Positions 34,285 to 43,043 of a stretch of 64,000 bases of DNA are shown here, piece by piece. The DNA is from G963665495 sp963665495. Its GTDB lineage: Bacteria; Desulfobacterota; Desulfovibrionia; Desulfovibrionales; Desulfovibrionaceae. The notes below the pieces were generated by a model. The model had not been told where the DNA came from. It saw only the letters and a list, made by a program, of their open reading frames with translations, and did no database searches. The stretch is taken from positions 1,240,001 to 1,304,000 of the forward strand of contig OY762289.1 in NCBI GenBank assembly GCA_963665495.1, given 5' to 3'. The translations under genes and the position numbers were made by a program. Each line of letters begins with the position of its first letter. The stretch's first letter is position 1.

Positions 34285-35463
34285 ATGGCGCAACGCATTG
34301 AACCGGACCTTCAGTTTATTGAGGAGTTGCAGTCCGTTGGCGGGGAGTCACTGAAAAAGTGTTATCAGTGCGCTACCTGCAGCGTGGTCTGTCCGATCTC
34401 TCCCACAAGCGAACCTTTTCCCCGCAAGGAAATGGTTTGGGCACAGTGGGGACTCAAGGACAAACTTACTAACGATATCGATATCTGGCTTTGCCATAAC
34501 TGCGGCACGTGTTCGGATATGTGCCCGCGCGGCGCCAAGCCCGGCGATCTGCTTTCCGCACTGCGGAACATGACGTATCGCAGGCTTGTCGGACCGAGCG
34601 CGTTCGGCAAATGGATGACCTCTGCCAAGTATCTGCCGTTTTTGATGGCTCTGCCGTTTGTTATCTTCCTGCTCATCTGGATTGGCCGCGCCTCTTTTCT
34701 GGGCACCGCTTTCCCCACCGAGCCGGATGGCAGCATCGTATACGGCAACCTGTTTGTTGGTGATTACTTTATCGATCCGCTCTTTATGATTGCCTTTTTC
34801 TTCGCTGTGTTTAAAATTTTGACCGGTACGAAGAAATTGATCGATTCCATCAAACCTGAAGGCGAATTGATTTATATCGGTGAGAAAAAGCATTGGGCCA
34901 AGCACCTCGTAGAAGTTATCTTCACCGAGATTCTTCCCCATAAAAAATTCAAAGATTGCGGCGACGATAAAATGGATCGCAAGATCGGCCATATGTGTTT
35001 GCTGTTTGGCTTTATCGCGCTGGCCACCGTTACCGGTATTGTGGCAGTCGGACACTGGGGTGCTTCCGCATTCGGCATTCTGCCCGAGGCTTTCGGCCAT
35101 TATACCCATACGCCGATGGATCAGGCCAATGTCATCAAGCTGCTGGCCAACCTGGGAGCCATCCTGCTGCTCGTCGGCTTGTTGCTGCTGACCATTCGCC
35201 GCCTGACTCTGGATGACAAAAAGCAGAGTTCGTCTTTCTACGACTGGTACCTGCTCATCCTGATCTGGGCTGTGGCACTGACCGGCATCGGTAGTGAACT
35301 GTTCCGTCTGGCTGGCCTCAAGTACCTGGCTTTCCCGACGTACTTCCTGCACTTGAATGCGGTCTTCATGCTCTTCTTCTATATGCCCTGGTCCAAACTC
35401 GGGCACTTGGTGTACAGGACCGCTGCGCTTACATACGCACGTTATATTGGCCGGAGCGTTTAG
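34285..35463 (+). CDS. qmoC: Quinone-interacting membrane-bound oxidoreductase subunit C
   Basis: QmoC combines HdrC- and HdrE-like parts. The N-terminus binds two [4Fe-4S] clusters (CYQCATCSVVCP and CHNCGTCSDMCP). The rest has about six membrane helices, with histidines suited to b-type heme ligation (HMCLLFGF, HYTHTPMDQ and FLHLNAVFM). It is therefore the quinone-facing membrane anchor of the Qmo complex. AGGAGG lies nine bases before the ATG, and the gene begins 13 bases after qmoB. Confidence 0.96.
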   Translation: MAQRIEPDLQFIEELQSVGGESLKKCYQCATCSVVCPISPTSEPFPRKEMVWAQWGLKDKLTNDIDIWLCHNCGTCSDMCPRGAKPGDLLSALRNMTYRRLVGPSAFGKWMTSAKYLPFLMALPFVIFLLIWIGRASFLGTAFPTEPDGSIVYGNLFVGDYFIDPLFMIAFFFAVFKILTGTKKLIDSIKPEGELIYIGEKKHWAKHLVEVIFTEILPHKKFKDCGDDKMDRKIGHMCLLFGFIALATVTGIVAVGHWGASAFGILPEAFGHYTHTPMDQANVIKLLANLGAILLLVGLLLLTIRRLTLDDKKQSSSFYDWYLLILIWAVALTGIGSELFRLAGLKYLAFPTYFLHLNAVFMLFFYMPWSKLGHLVYRTAALTYARYIGRSV

Positions 35464-35525
35464 GCGCATGACGGCGTTAACCAAATTAGAAAGAAATATT
35501 TGCTCTCAATTATAAGGAGGCGAAA

Positions 35526-36263
35526 ATGTCTGAAGAACGCAAAGTATTCAAGATCGAGAAAGTTCTCGCTTTGCTGGCCGGCAAAACCGGCGGAGAGGTT
35601 TCCGAACTGCTTTTCTTCCTGACTCAGCAGGATCTCGATGCCACGGGTGAGGCCATGGTCGCTCCTCTGGCCAAAGCATGGCTCTGCAGCCAGCATCCTC
35701 CCTTCCTGGATTGCAAGTTCACTGCAGATTCCATCTATGAAGACTGGATTGCTGCCAATGCCAAGAAAATCGGTGACAACGTATCTCTCAAGCCCATCTC
35801 TGAAGATGACCTGGCCCCGATACTGACTGTAATCGGCACCCTGGCTCAACAGAAGGCTACTGTTGCCGAACAGGCTGAGAAACTTGCTGAACTCGAAGCC
35901 AAAGTGGCCGAACTTGAGCCTTTCGAGGCCAAGGCTGCCGAGCTGGAGAAAAAAGTTGCCGGTCTCGAAGGCGACAAGGAAAAGCTGAACAAGGAAGTTG
36001 TTGCGCTCAAGAAAGAGACTGCAGCTTTCCAGGGCAAGCTGCCTGTTGCTGAAAGCGAACTGAACGATACCATTAAAGATATCGTGACCAAAGCCTTGAA
36101 AGACGCCGTTGCTTCCGTGCCTGCCGGAGTTGCTGGCGCCGCTGTTGCCGCTGAAGGCGGAGAAGCCGCTGCTGAAGCCGCTCCTGAAGAAAGCGGCAGC
36201 AACGTACCGGATGATTTCGGTTTCGGTGCTTCCGGTTCTGATGGCGATGGTTTCGGTTTCTAA
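35526..36263 (+). CDS. qmoD: QmoD-like accessory protein of the Qmo operon
   Basis: This is the fourth gene of the operon, in the position of the D. vulgaris QmoD protein, which is required for growth on sulfate there. The N-terminal 110 residues are globular with no known fold by eye. A coiled coil follows (about 115-180, LAELEAKVAELEPFEAKAAE), then an Ala-rich stretch. The C-terminus carries two FGFG-like boxes (DDFGFGASG and GDGFGF). No cofactor-binding residues or membrane helix are seen, so a structural or assembly role is more likely than electron transfer. AAGGAGG precedes the start, and a strong terminator follows. Confidence 0.85.
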   Translation: MSEERKVFKIEKVLALLAGKTGGEVSELLFFLTQQDLDATGEAMVAPLAKAWLCSQHPPFLDCKFTADSIYEDWIAANAKKIGDNVSLKPISEDDLAPILTVIGTLAQQKATVAEQAEKLAELEAKVAELEPFEAKAAELEKKVAGLEGDKEKLNKEVVALKKETAAFQGKLPVAESELNDTIKDIVTKALKDAVASVPAGVAGAAVAAEGGEAAAEAAPEESGSNVPDDFGFGASGSDGDGFGF

Positions 36264-36551
36264 TTAGCCGTACTTACCGCGATACAAAGTCCCTTGTCGT
36301 TAGCGCGACAGGGGACTTTTTTATTTCAAATTTATCAAAACATACATTTGCAGTAATGAGAAAAAAGTTAATGGTAGTTAGCTGTATATCTTATAATAAA
36401 ATGAAATTTGTTATTGCAATATTTCCTAAATAGTTATGCTGACTAAATTAACGACATCTTAAAAATATGTAAAAAAATATTGCAGTTGCTGGAAGAGGAG
36501 AATACACTTTGACCTAACTTATTAATAAAAAGACCTACGGGGGTATGGTTA
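36264..36551. other. A/T-rich intergenic region before the chemoreceptor
   Basis: After the qmo terminator come about 220 A/T-rich bases with a TATAAT box (36392-36397) and a 10-bp inverted repeat, TGCAATATTT (36415-36424) with AAATATTGCA (36475-36484). No gene is seen. Confidence 0.55.
36287..36326 (+). terminator. Intrinsic terminator of qmoABCD
   Basis: AAGTCCCTTGTCG pairs along 13 positions (one G-T) with CGACAGGGGACTT, followed by TTTTATTT. Confidence 0.93.
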
Positions 36552-38582
36552 ATGTTTTCTTCAATTAAGACAAGATTGTTAGTGCCTGTTTGCTTGATAA
36601 TTCTATTACTTGCGGCAGGTATAGTTATTCAGATTTATATTACTACTCAAGATAGCTTGTATAGTGGCAAAACTGAATTAATGCAGCAGGAGTTTAATCA
36701 AGTTGAACTATTACTCAGAGAGCAGGCAGAAACGGCGTATTCGTTGGCTGCCTGGGTTGCCGAGACTCCAAGTGTTGTGGAAGCGTTTGCCGCAAGAGAC
36801 AGAGAAAAGCTGCAAGCCTTGCTTTTGCCCACTTTTGAAAAGCTTAAAAACGATTTGAATCTTTCGCAATTTCAATTTCATCTGCCCCCGGCAACGTCTT
36901 TTTTGCGTTTGCACAAACCGAGCAAATTTGGTGACGATCTGACCAGCTTGAGGCCAACTATTGTGCAGGTTAATTCCACACAAAAGCCAGTAATGGGGCT
37001 GGACAAAGGCAGGTTCGGAATTGGTATTCGCGGTTTGGTTCCGGTTTTTTCCCAGGGAAAGCATATCGGTTCAGTTGAGTTTGGAATGGCTCTTAACGAT
37101 GCGCTCATCTCTGCTTTGAAAAAAGATTTCGGATACGATGTTTCAATTCTTGTTCCTAAGGATGATACTTTTGAATTTCAGGCAAAAACCCATAATATGC
37201 ATGTTGCTCCAAAGATGGTTCCGGTTTTAAAAGAAATTTTCAAAAGTGGTAAAGCACAGGTTCGCAGAGTCAACAAGGAATCAAAAAAATTACTTACTTT
37301 CTATTTTCCTCTGGTTGACTACTCCGGAGAAATTATTGGCATAGTAGCAATTCCAACGGATATTACCAAAGATATTTCCAGGCTTCATTGGCATATGGTA
37401 TATATTTCCTGTGCTGCTTTAGTAGCCATATTAATTATGATTTTCTTTGTTAACATGTTGATTGATAAATTTGTGAAACGTCCGTTGGATCAGGTTTTAG
37501 AATTTATAAAGGGAGTACAGAAAGGAAATTACTCCATACGGCTTACGCAGAAATTTCATTGCGAAATGATCCCTCTGTCCTCCGGACTCAATACCATGAC
37601 CCAGGCAGTGGAAGAATCCATGGAAATTTCTGATCGGGAAAAACAAAAAGCAGCTTCTGCGGCGGAAAAAGCCCAGGAAGCTCTTGAGCAGGCAAGTGAA
37701 AAAGAATCGAAACTGCGCGGATTGATGGATGCCATGCATGACTTGGCAGCTGATGCCAAAAATATAACCGGTAGTGTCGGAGCAGCAACAGATAAATTGA
37801 CTTCCATGTTTACCGAGGTTTCTTCCGGGACCGAGCATCAGCGGGTCCGTGTAACAGAAGTGGCTGCAGCTATGGAGCAGATGAATGCTTCAGTAGTCGA
37901 AGTTACCAGGAATGCTACCAGCTCTGCAGATGATTCACGCCAAGCGATGGACAAAGCGTTTTCCGGGGAAGAAGTCGTTGGCAAGGCCGTCAATGCCATA
38001 TCACAAGTCAATACAATTGCCGATAACTTAAGAAAGCAAATGGAAGAGTTGAACGCCGCTACTGGTTCCATTGGAGAAGTTATCAATGTTATTAATGAAA
38101 TAGCTGATCAAACGAACCTGCTTGCTTTGAATGCAGCCATAGAAGCTGCTCGGGCGGGGGAATACGGCCGCGGTTTTGCCGTCGTCGCTGACGAGGTGCG
38201 AAAACTTGCGGAAAAAACCATGACTGCCACCAAGGAAGTTGAACAGAAAATAGGCGGAATTCAGGAAATGACAAAATCAAACCAGGATATGACAATTCGT
38301 GCGGCTGAAGCTGTGATGCAAGCAACGTCCCTGGCCGGGGATTCCGGCGAGGCGTTGCGCGACATCGTGGTACACGTACGGCGAACCAGTGATGAAGTTG
38401 GAAGTATAGCCACTGCTTCCGAGCAACAATTGGCGGCTTCCGAACAGATTACTGAAGCCATGGGCGAGATCAACTCCATTGCGGATGTTGTGACTGAAAA
38501 AATGCAATTATCTTGCCTGGAAGTTCAGGAGTTGAGTGATCTTGTCCACCGGTTGCAAAAATTGGTGCAGCAATTGGTGTGA
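36552..38582 (+). CDS. Methyl-accepting chemotaxis protein
   Basis: A membrane helix (about 8-28), an outer Cache-type sensor domain (about 35-285, with GLDKGRFGIGIRGLVPVF and YFPLVDYSGEIIGIVA), a second helix (about 285-308) and HAMP lead to a cytoplasmic coiled-coil signalling domain. Its hairpin tip has the conserved LLALNAAIEAARAGEYGRGF and ADEVRKLAEKT sequence that contacts CheA and CheW. The ligand is unknown, although sensors of this size often bind small carboxylates or amino acids. No che genes are adjacent. GGGGG upstream serves as ribosome-binding site. Codon use is more A/T-rich at the 5' half than in neighbouring genes, a weak hint that the sensor part was acquired or recombined. 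Confidence 0.93.
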   Translation: MFSSIKTRLLVPVCLIILLLAAGIVIQIYITTQDSLYSGKTELMQQEFNQVELLLREQAETAYSLAAWVAETPSVVEAFAARDREKLQALLLPTFEKLKNDLNLSQFQFHLPPATSFLRLHKPSKFGDDLTSLRPTIVQVNSTQKPVMGLDKGRFGIGIRGLVPVFSQGKHIGSVEFGMALNDALISALKKDFGYDVSILVPKDDTFEFQAKTHNMHVAPKMVPVLKEIFKSGKAQVRRVNKESKKLLTFYFPLVDYSGEIIGIVAIPTDITKDISRLHWHMVYISCAALVAILIMIFFVNMLIDKFVKRPLDQVLEFIKGVQKGNYSIRLTQKFHCEMIPLSSGLNTMTQAVEESMEISDREKQKAASAAEKAQEALEQASEKESKLRGLMDAMHDLAADAKNITGSVGAATDKLTSMFTEVSSGTEHQRVRVTEVAAAMEQMNASVVEVTRNATSSADDSRQAMDKAFSGEEVVGKAVNAISQVNTIADNLRKQMEELNAATGSIGEVINVINEIADQTNLLALNAAIEAARAGEYGRGFAVVADEVRKLAEKTMTATKEVEQKIGGIQEMTKSNQDMTIRAAEAVMQATSLAGDSGEALRDIVVHVRRTSDEVGSIATASEQQLAASEQITEAMGEINSIADVVTEKMQLSCLEVQELSDLVHRLQKLVQQLV

Positions 38583-38593
38583 CGATTTGTCTG

Positions 38594-38645
38594 AAAAAAA
38601 GTCCGTCCGTGTTCAAGTGGAAGCATATGGATATGGACGGACTTT
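38594..38645 (-). terminator. Intrinsic terminator of the SprA-like gene
   Basis: On the minus strand AAAGTCCGTCC pairs with GGACGGACTTT across a 26-base loop, followed by a T-run. It also lies just after the convergent chemoreceptor gene. Confidence 0.75.
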
Positions 38646-38655
38646 GTAGCTATGA

Positions 38656-39549
38656 TTAGACGTAACTGTTGATATAGCGGGCCAACTGTTTCTGGAAGTC
38701 ATCTGTTTCCGCCATTTCTTCAACGTAGTCCGCTTCTCTTGTGGTTTCGGATGGTTGCAATACAGTGTTTTCCTTTTGTTCTATGGCGTCCTGAGCTGCA
38801 CTCAACGCGTCCGAAGCTGTTTTCTCGGATACTGCGTCATCCTCCAGCTCGCTGAGATCTTCGTCCTGCTGTTCCGCCCGTGCTTCAGCCTCCATCTGGG
38901 AGGCTTTTGCTGCTATATTCTGGTCCTGTGCGGAAGGACTTGCCGGCGCCAGGGCAGAGCGGCGGACATCCTGGGCCTTGTCCAGGGTAGCATCCGGATC
39001 TCCGGGTACACTGGATACGTCAACGGACACTTCTCCGCCCACGGCGTATTGCTTGCCGTCTGGACCGGTTTCATAGGTATAGCTGGCGCTGCCTTGTACG
39101 ACCCCGCCTCCCGCAGAGATATGATCTTGTTCGTGTCTGCGGACTTCCAGGTCGCGATCCTGTAATTCGCGTACGTCATCCTGCTCTGTCTGGGAGAGTA
39201 TCGTATCGGTCGGGTCGGAGACGTCTTCATCATTCGTCTGGTCTTGCTCCATGGCCCCAAGTCCGGTTTGTTCTTCGGCGCTCAGTGCAGCTTCGATGGA
39301 CACAGCCTGCACTCCGCTGCGGTTGGAGCCTTCTTCCCACTCGGCTGGGCTGGTTTCGTAAGAGGCTTCAATATTTCTGGGGTTGGTTTCGGCACTGATG
39401 TCATCAGAGATACCTTGAGTTCGCGAATACATGGACTGTCCGCACTGCGTACAGATTGCTTCGCCGGAAACACCTTTATGCCCGCAATTGGGGCACTGGG
39501 TCTGGCTGGTCACGGAACCGGCCAATGCGGTATCTATCGATTGGATCAT
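38656..39549 (-). CDS. SprA-related putative metalloprotease-like protein with N-terminal zinc ribbon
   Basis: CPNCG...CTQCG near residues 18-38 should bind zinc. The central part (about 130-225) carries the SprA-related signature: RDLEVRRHEQDHISAGGG, SYTYETGPDGKQYAVGGEVS and a PSAQDQ box. HEQDH is the HExxH-type segment suggested to be a zinc peptidase site. The rest is acidic and low in complexity, with no signal peptide or membrane helix. Two in-frame ATGs adjoin; the second (39549) is better spaced from GAGG. The family is widespread in proteobacteria, but its biological role is not established. It faces the chemoreceptor gene and has its own terminator. Confidence 0.8.
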   Translation of the reverse strand: MIQSIDTALAGSVTSQTQCPNCGHKGVSGEAICTQCGQSMYSRTQGISDDISAETNPRNIEASYETSPAEWEEGSNRSGVQAVSIEAALSAEEQTGLGAMEQDQTNDEDVSDPTDTILSQTEQDDVRELQDRDLEVRRHEQDHISAGGGVVQGSASYTYETGPDGKQYAVGGEVSVDVSSVPGDPDATLDKAQDVRRSALAPASPSAQDQNIAAKASQMEAEARAEQQDEDLSELEDDAVSEKTASDALSAAQDAIEQKENTVLQPSETTREADYVEEMAETDDFQKQLARYINSYV

Positions 39550-39654
39550 CATGCACCTCGAAAAAAAGATGACTCAAATCGCTTATCGGCCGGGCTATGG
39601 ATAAACTTTAGGGAAGAAAATTATTTTTTTACGGAATGAGCGTGGAATTACCGG

Positions 39655-40104
39655 TCAGAATTCACGATCCAGGGCGAGGTGTGAGAAATAGCCGATGACC
39701 GCGGCAAGATAGTAGGGCACCAGCATTTCCCAAGGAAGTTTGTAGAGAAGCAGGGGAACGGCCAGGATTACGGCCGGAGCCAGCAGCATGGCCCACCAGG
39801 TGTGTGTCCAGCCCCGGTGATCTCCGATGGCTGGGAGCATGGCGGCAAGACCGATTATCGCCGCCCATTTATAATAACCATTCACTAAAAGCACAGCGTC
39901 CAGAATAGCGAGCAGGCCGTAGAAAAATTTTCTGGCCATGGAGCTGGTGTCCACATCAGGGAATAATGACGCCATGGCGCTGATGCAGATCAGTCCGGCC
40001 ATCAGCAAGGGTTCGGGACGATAAACATCCAGATACCAGGCTGCGCCCAGGGCCAGGCCTCCGGCGAGCGTACCCCCTACCAGATGTGCTTTGTATTGTG
40101 GCAT
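39655..40104 (-). CDS. YdjM-like membrane metal-dependent hydrolase family protein
   Basis: The 149-residue membrane protein begins MPQYKAHLVGGTLAGG and has about four hydrophobic helices. FPDVDTSS and HRGWTHTWW are the conserved His/Asp signatures of the YdjM/LexA-regulated hydrolase family. The enzymatic activity of the family is not proven. The start codon lies only five bases from the terminator of sufB and has no Shine-Dalgarno, so it is probably expressed weakly by read-through or from an unusual initiation site. Confidence 0.8.
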   Translation of the reverse strand: MPQYKAHLVGGTLAGGLALGAAWYLDVYRPEPLLMAGLICISAMASLFPDVDTSSMARKFFYGLLAILDAVLLVNGYYKWAAIIGLAAMLPAIGDHRGWTHTWWAMLLAPAVILAVPLLLYKLPWEMLVPYYLAAVIGYFSHLALDREF

Positions 40105-40109
40105 GGCTT

Positions 40110-40146
40110 TAAAAAAAGCGGGCTCGCCCTGAAGGCGGCCCGCTTT
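40110..40146 (-). terminator. Intrinsic terminator of sufCB
   Basis: On the minus strand AAAGCGGGC pairs with GCCCGCTTT, with an inner CGCC/GGCG pairing, followed by a T-run that ends beside the next start codon. Confidence 0.9.
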
Positions 40147-40160
40147 GTCGGTGTTGTGGG

Positions 40161-41324
40161 TTAGAACATATCCTTTTCGGATTCGGAGATGGTTTTTTCC
40201 ACCACTTCTGCCAGTTCCGGCGGTAATCCCATGATGTCCACATTGAGAAAACCGCGTACGATGGTAGACGTGGCCTCTTCTTCGTCCAGTCCGCGCGCCA
40301 TGAGGTATTCAATCTCTTCCTGGGCGATTTTGCCCACGGCGGCTTCGTGCGAAAGTTCTACGCCCGGAACCGTTCCTTCCAGTTCGGGGATCGCATGGAT
40401 GCGGCCGTTGCCGAGGATCAAACCTTTGCATTCGAGGTGGCCTTTGGCAGGCACCGTGTTGCCGCCGATGAAGCCGCGGCTGATGACCGTACCGCCGGTG
40501 GTCAGAACGCGTGCGATGATTTCTCCGCGCGTTTCAGGGGCATTCAGCATAATTTTGTTGCCCGTATCCACGTATGAACCTTCGGGGGCAACGATTACGC
40601 CGTTAAAGCGGGCTACTGCACCTCGTCCGTTCAGGTTGAGAACGGGGTACATCTGCAGATCCTTGACCGGCTTGAGCAGAATGTAGTTATTGACGAATGA
40701 GGCGTTTTCTTCCAGCACGCCGGCGGAACGCGGACGGACGGCAACATTCTCGCTCCAGTTGTGGATCATGGTAAAGGTCAGCTTGCCGCCTTTCTTGACG
40801 TAAAATTCCGAAATGCCGAGGTGGGCGGCTTCACGCGTGCCGTGGGCGACTGAACATCCGTTAATGATATGCAGTTCGGAATCTTCTTCCACCACAATGA
40901 TGTTGTGGACGTTCTGGCCGACACCGTCGCCTTTGATGAACAGGCAGGATTGTACGGGCTCGGTGATTTTCGCGCCTTTTTCCGTACGGATGAAATAACC
41001 GCCGTTCAGGTTATCCGCAGTGGCTCTGGTATACTGGTCCTTATCCTTGTCCACCAGCTTCCAGTAGTACTCGGGCAGTCCGTCATACTTGGCCAGAGCT
41101 TCTTTGATATCCATAACTTCCACGCCGGGCTGGGTGGTTTTGCAATGGACTTTCGAATGGTTCAGCTGCAAAAAGGAGCCGCTGCGTTCGCGTTCTTCCA
41201 CGTCCACGCCGGCCATCAGCAATTCGTGCTTGTCTTCGGGCGAAAGCGTCCGTAGATCGTCGATGGCAGCGACTTCGGCTCCGTTGAATTTATATTTAGT
41301 CAGATCGACTTCATGTGCGCTCAT
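40161..41324 (-). CDS. sufB: SufB/SufD-family Fe-S cluster assembly scaffold
   Basis: The central right-handed beta-helix of the SufBD family is visible (HIINGCSVAHGTREAAHLGI, GGKLTFTMIHNWSENVAVR, GFIGGNTVPAKGHLECKGLI). The C-terminal helix SHEAAVGKIAQEEIEYLMAR contains the conserved Glu/His region used in cluster assembly. At 387 residues it is shorter than E. coli SufB and has no separate SufD partner here. It likely forms a B2C2 complex with the adjacent SufC, the minimal arrangement described for many anaerobes and archaea. GGAG sits six bases before the ATG, 13 bases after sufC. Confidence 0.92.
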   Translation of the reverse strand: MSAHEVDLTKYKFNGAEVAAIDDLRTLSPEDKHELLMAGVDVEERERSGSFLQLNHSKVHCKTTQPGVEVMDIKEALAKYDGLPEYYWKLVDKDKDQYTRATADNLNGGYFIRTEKGAKITEPVQSCLFIKGDGVGQNVHNIIVVEEDSELHIINGCSVAHGTREAAHLGISEFYVKKGGKLTFTMIHNWSENVAVRPRSAGVLEENASFVNNYILLKPVKDLQMYPVLNLNGRGAVARFNGVIVAPEGSYVDTGNKIMLNAPETRGEIIARVLTTGGTVISRGFIGGNTVPAKGHLECKGLILGNGRIHAIPELEGTVPGVELSHEAAVGKIAQEEIEYLMARGLDEEEATSTIVRGFLNVDIMGLPPELAEVVEKTISESEKDMF

Positions 41325-41337
41325 GTCGTTCTCCGCT

Positions 41338-42129
41338 TTAGGCTTGAAGTGTATTCTCGAGATTTAGATTCGGATGCAGACAGCGTACGCACTCTTGGTA
41401 GCCGTATTTGCCGATGTGATCCAGAATATCACGAGGGTTGGCTTCACAGCACAGATGGCCGTTGTAAAGCACCTGACCGCGGTCGGCATTCACGTATTCG
41501 AGAATGTAACCGGTGTGCGTGATGATCAGGCCCGATCTGCGCCGTTTGCTTTTCAGTTCTTTCATACTCACGTCCGGAACCGGCGTGACTTCTCCATCCA
41601 AAAGGGCGCGTACGGTGTGTCCGATCAGCTGCATGTTTTCCAGGTCCACGCCGGACTCGGGCTCGTCGAAAAGAACCAGGTGGGGCTGCTGGGCCATGAG
41701 CTGCAGAAGTTCCGAACGCTTTATTTCGCCGCCGGAGAATCCGGCGTTGATGTCACGCTCCAGGAATGTGTCGAAATTAACTGCTTTGGCAAGGCCTTCC
41801 ACGTCTACTTCGCGTCCCTGGCCGCACAACTGTACCAGGTGTTTGGTCTTCAGTCCGTGAATGGTGGGAGGACGCTGAAAAGACATTCCCAGACCGAGCC
41901 GGGAGCGTTCATTGATGGGCGCATGGGTGATATCGTGTCCGCGAAACAAGATTCTGCCTTCGGTAATGTCGTACGTGCCGAAGCCCATCAACGTCATAAG
42001 CAGAGTGGTTTTTCCCGAGCCATTCGGACCGAAAAGGATGAAAGTCTCGCCTTCGCGGATGTGCAGGTCGATCCCTTTGAGCACTTCCTTGCCATCAATG
42101 GAGACATGTAGATTTTCTATTTTGAGCAT
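41338..42129 (-). CDS. sufC: SufC ABC-type ATPase for Fe-S cluster assembly
   Basis: This cytoplasmic ATPase drives the SufB scaffold. Walker A GPNGSGKTT (about residues 33-41), the SufC-type signature FSGGEIKRSELLQL, and Walker B HLVLFDEPESGVD are intact. A frame continues to 42150, but the ATG at 42129 has GAGG six bases upstream and gives the normal MLKIENLHVSI start. It forms an operon with sufB. No cysteine desulfurase or U-type scaffold gene is present nearby, so sulfur may come from sulfide, which is plausible in a sulfide-producing cell; that is inference. Confidence 0.93.
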   Translation of the reverse strand: MLKIENLHVSIDGKEVLKGIDLHIREGETFILFGPNGSGKTTLLMTLMGFGTYDITEGRILFRGHDITHAPINERSRLGLGMSFQRPPTIHGLKTKHLVQLCGQGREVDVEGLAKAVNFDTFLERDINAGFSGGEIKRSELLQLMAQQPHLVLFDEPESGVDLENMQLIGHTVRALLDGEVTPVPDVSMKELKSKRRRSGLIITHTGYILEYVNADRGQVLYNGHLCCEANPRDILDHIGKYGYQECVRCLHPNLNLENTLQA

Positions 42130-42471
42130 TGCAACCTCTTTTGCGGACAAGCCGCTTCTTGTATCTGGTTCATCCGATCATCCGCAGCGGATGGCAAGCC
42201 GGATGGTTTGCTTAGGGAACATACTGACAACATAGGTCGTTGCCGCCTGCCGTCAATGCCTGAAGAAAAAAAAGCTTCCAGGGGCATTGGCAGGGCTGTT
42301 GGGCATAGTGAACCGGGAAGGGAGGGTGTCGGGGAATTGTCTTCAAGACACCCGTAAATTTCGCGTATTCTTGCCTTTAGGCCGCGTCTATAGTACGTTT
42401 TTAGGATAAATGTAAAGAATCGAACTGGTCCAAATTGGTAGGAATCCGCCTGCGGAAAGGAGAAACAGACC
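42130..42471. other. Divergent intergenic region between sufC and the receiver gene
   Basis: It holds the candidate sufCB promoter and a 7-bp hairpin (GGGTGTC/GACACCC at 42324-42353). No recognisable IscR-type site or clear promoter for the receiver gene is seen. Confidence 0.55.
42229..42256 (-). promoter_or_regulatory. Candidate sufCB promoter
   Basis: On the minus strand TTGACG (42251-42256) and TATGTT (42229-42234) are separated by 16 bases, about 100 bases before sufC. Confidence 0.45.
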
Positions 42472-42846
42472 ATGAGTGATAGACGTTTACTTATTGTTGA
42501 CGACGAAAAACACATTAGGATGCTTTATAGCAGCGAATTCGAAGCAGCAGGCTATGTTGTGGCGACTTCCGACGGTCTCGAAGACATTAAGCTGGTCGTT
42601 GAACGGGAACAACCGCATGTGATCATCATGGATATCAATCTCGGCGCGGATCATACAGGGCTTGATCTACTTGAGCAGATTCGTGAAGAACATACGCGTC
42701 TTCCAGTCGTATTATGTACGGCCTATGAAAGCTATCAGCATGACGCCAAATCTTCGGCAGCGGATTATTATGTGGTCAAAAGCGTCGACCTTGGCCAGTT
42801 GAAGGATAAAGTTGCCATGGCCATGGAAAAAGCAACGTTTGCCTGA
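42472..42846 (+). CDS. Single-domain response regulator
   Basis: This 124-residue CheY-like receiver has the acidic pair in VDDEK, the phospho-acceptor aspartate in MDINLG (about residue 53), the Thr in CTAY and the Lys in VVKSVD. There is no output domain, so it must act through protein contacts, for example in a phosphorelay or on a motor. GGAG precedes the start by nine bases. It stands alone: no histidine kinase is directly adjacent, although a PAS histidine kinase without a regulator partner is encoded 3.6 kb away. Confidence 0.93.
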   Translation: MSDRRLLIVDDEKHIRMLYSSEFEAAGYVVATSDGLEDIKLVVEREQPHVIIMDINLGADHTGLDLLEQIREEHTRLPVVLCTAYESYQHDAKSSAADYYVVKSVDLGQLKDKVAMAMEKATFA

Positions 42847-43043
42847 TCACGTTCGTCCGGCAAACAGTTTTCATGTCCCGCGTCAAAACAAAAGCGCGGA
42901 CAATTGCCGCGCATGTATACTGGTCTTTCGAATCTGTTTGTTTCAACATTTCCGGCTAACCTGAATTTACCGTGATCATTGCGGCCAAGGCGGACGCAGT
43001 GCTTCGCGTCCGGCCCCGCCGCATCTTCAACCAATTTCTAAAA

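Noticed and set aside
32475..34298. 607-codon open frame opposite qmoB
   Set aside because: Shadow of qmoB with no recognisable protein features.
42872..42902. Terminator between the receiver gene and nrdD
   Set aside because: The CGCG hairpin has no T-run on either strand.
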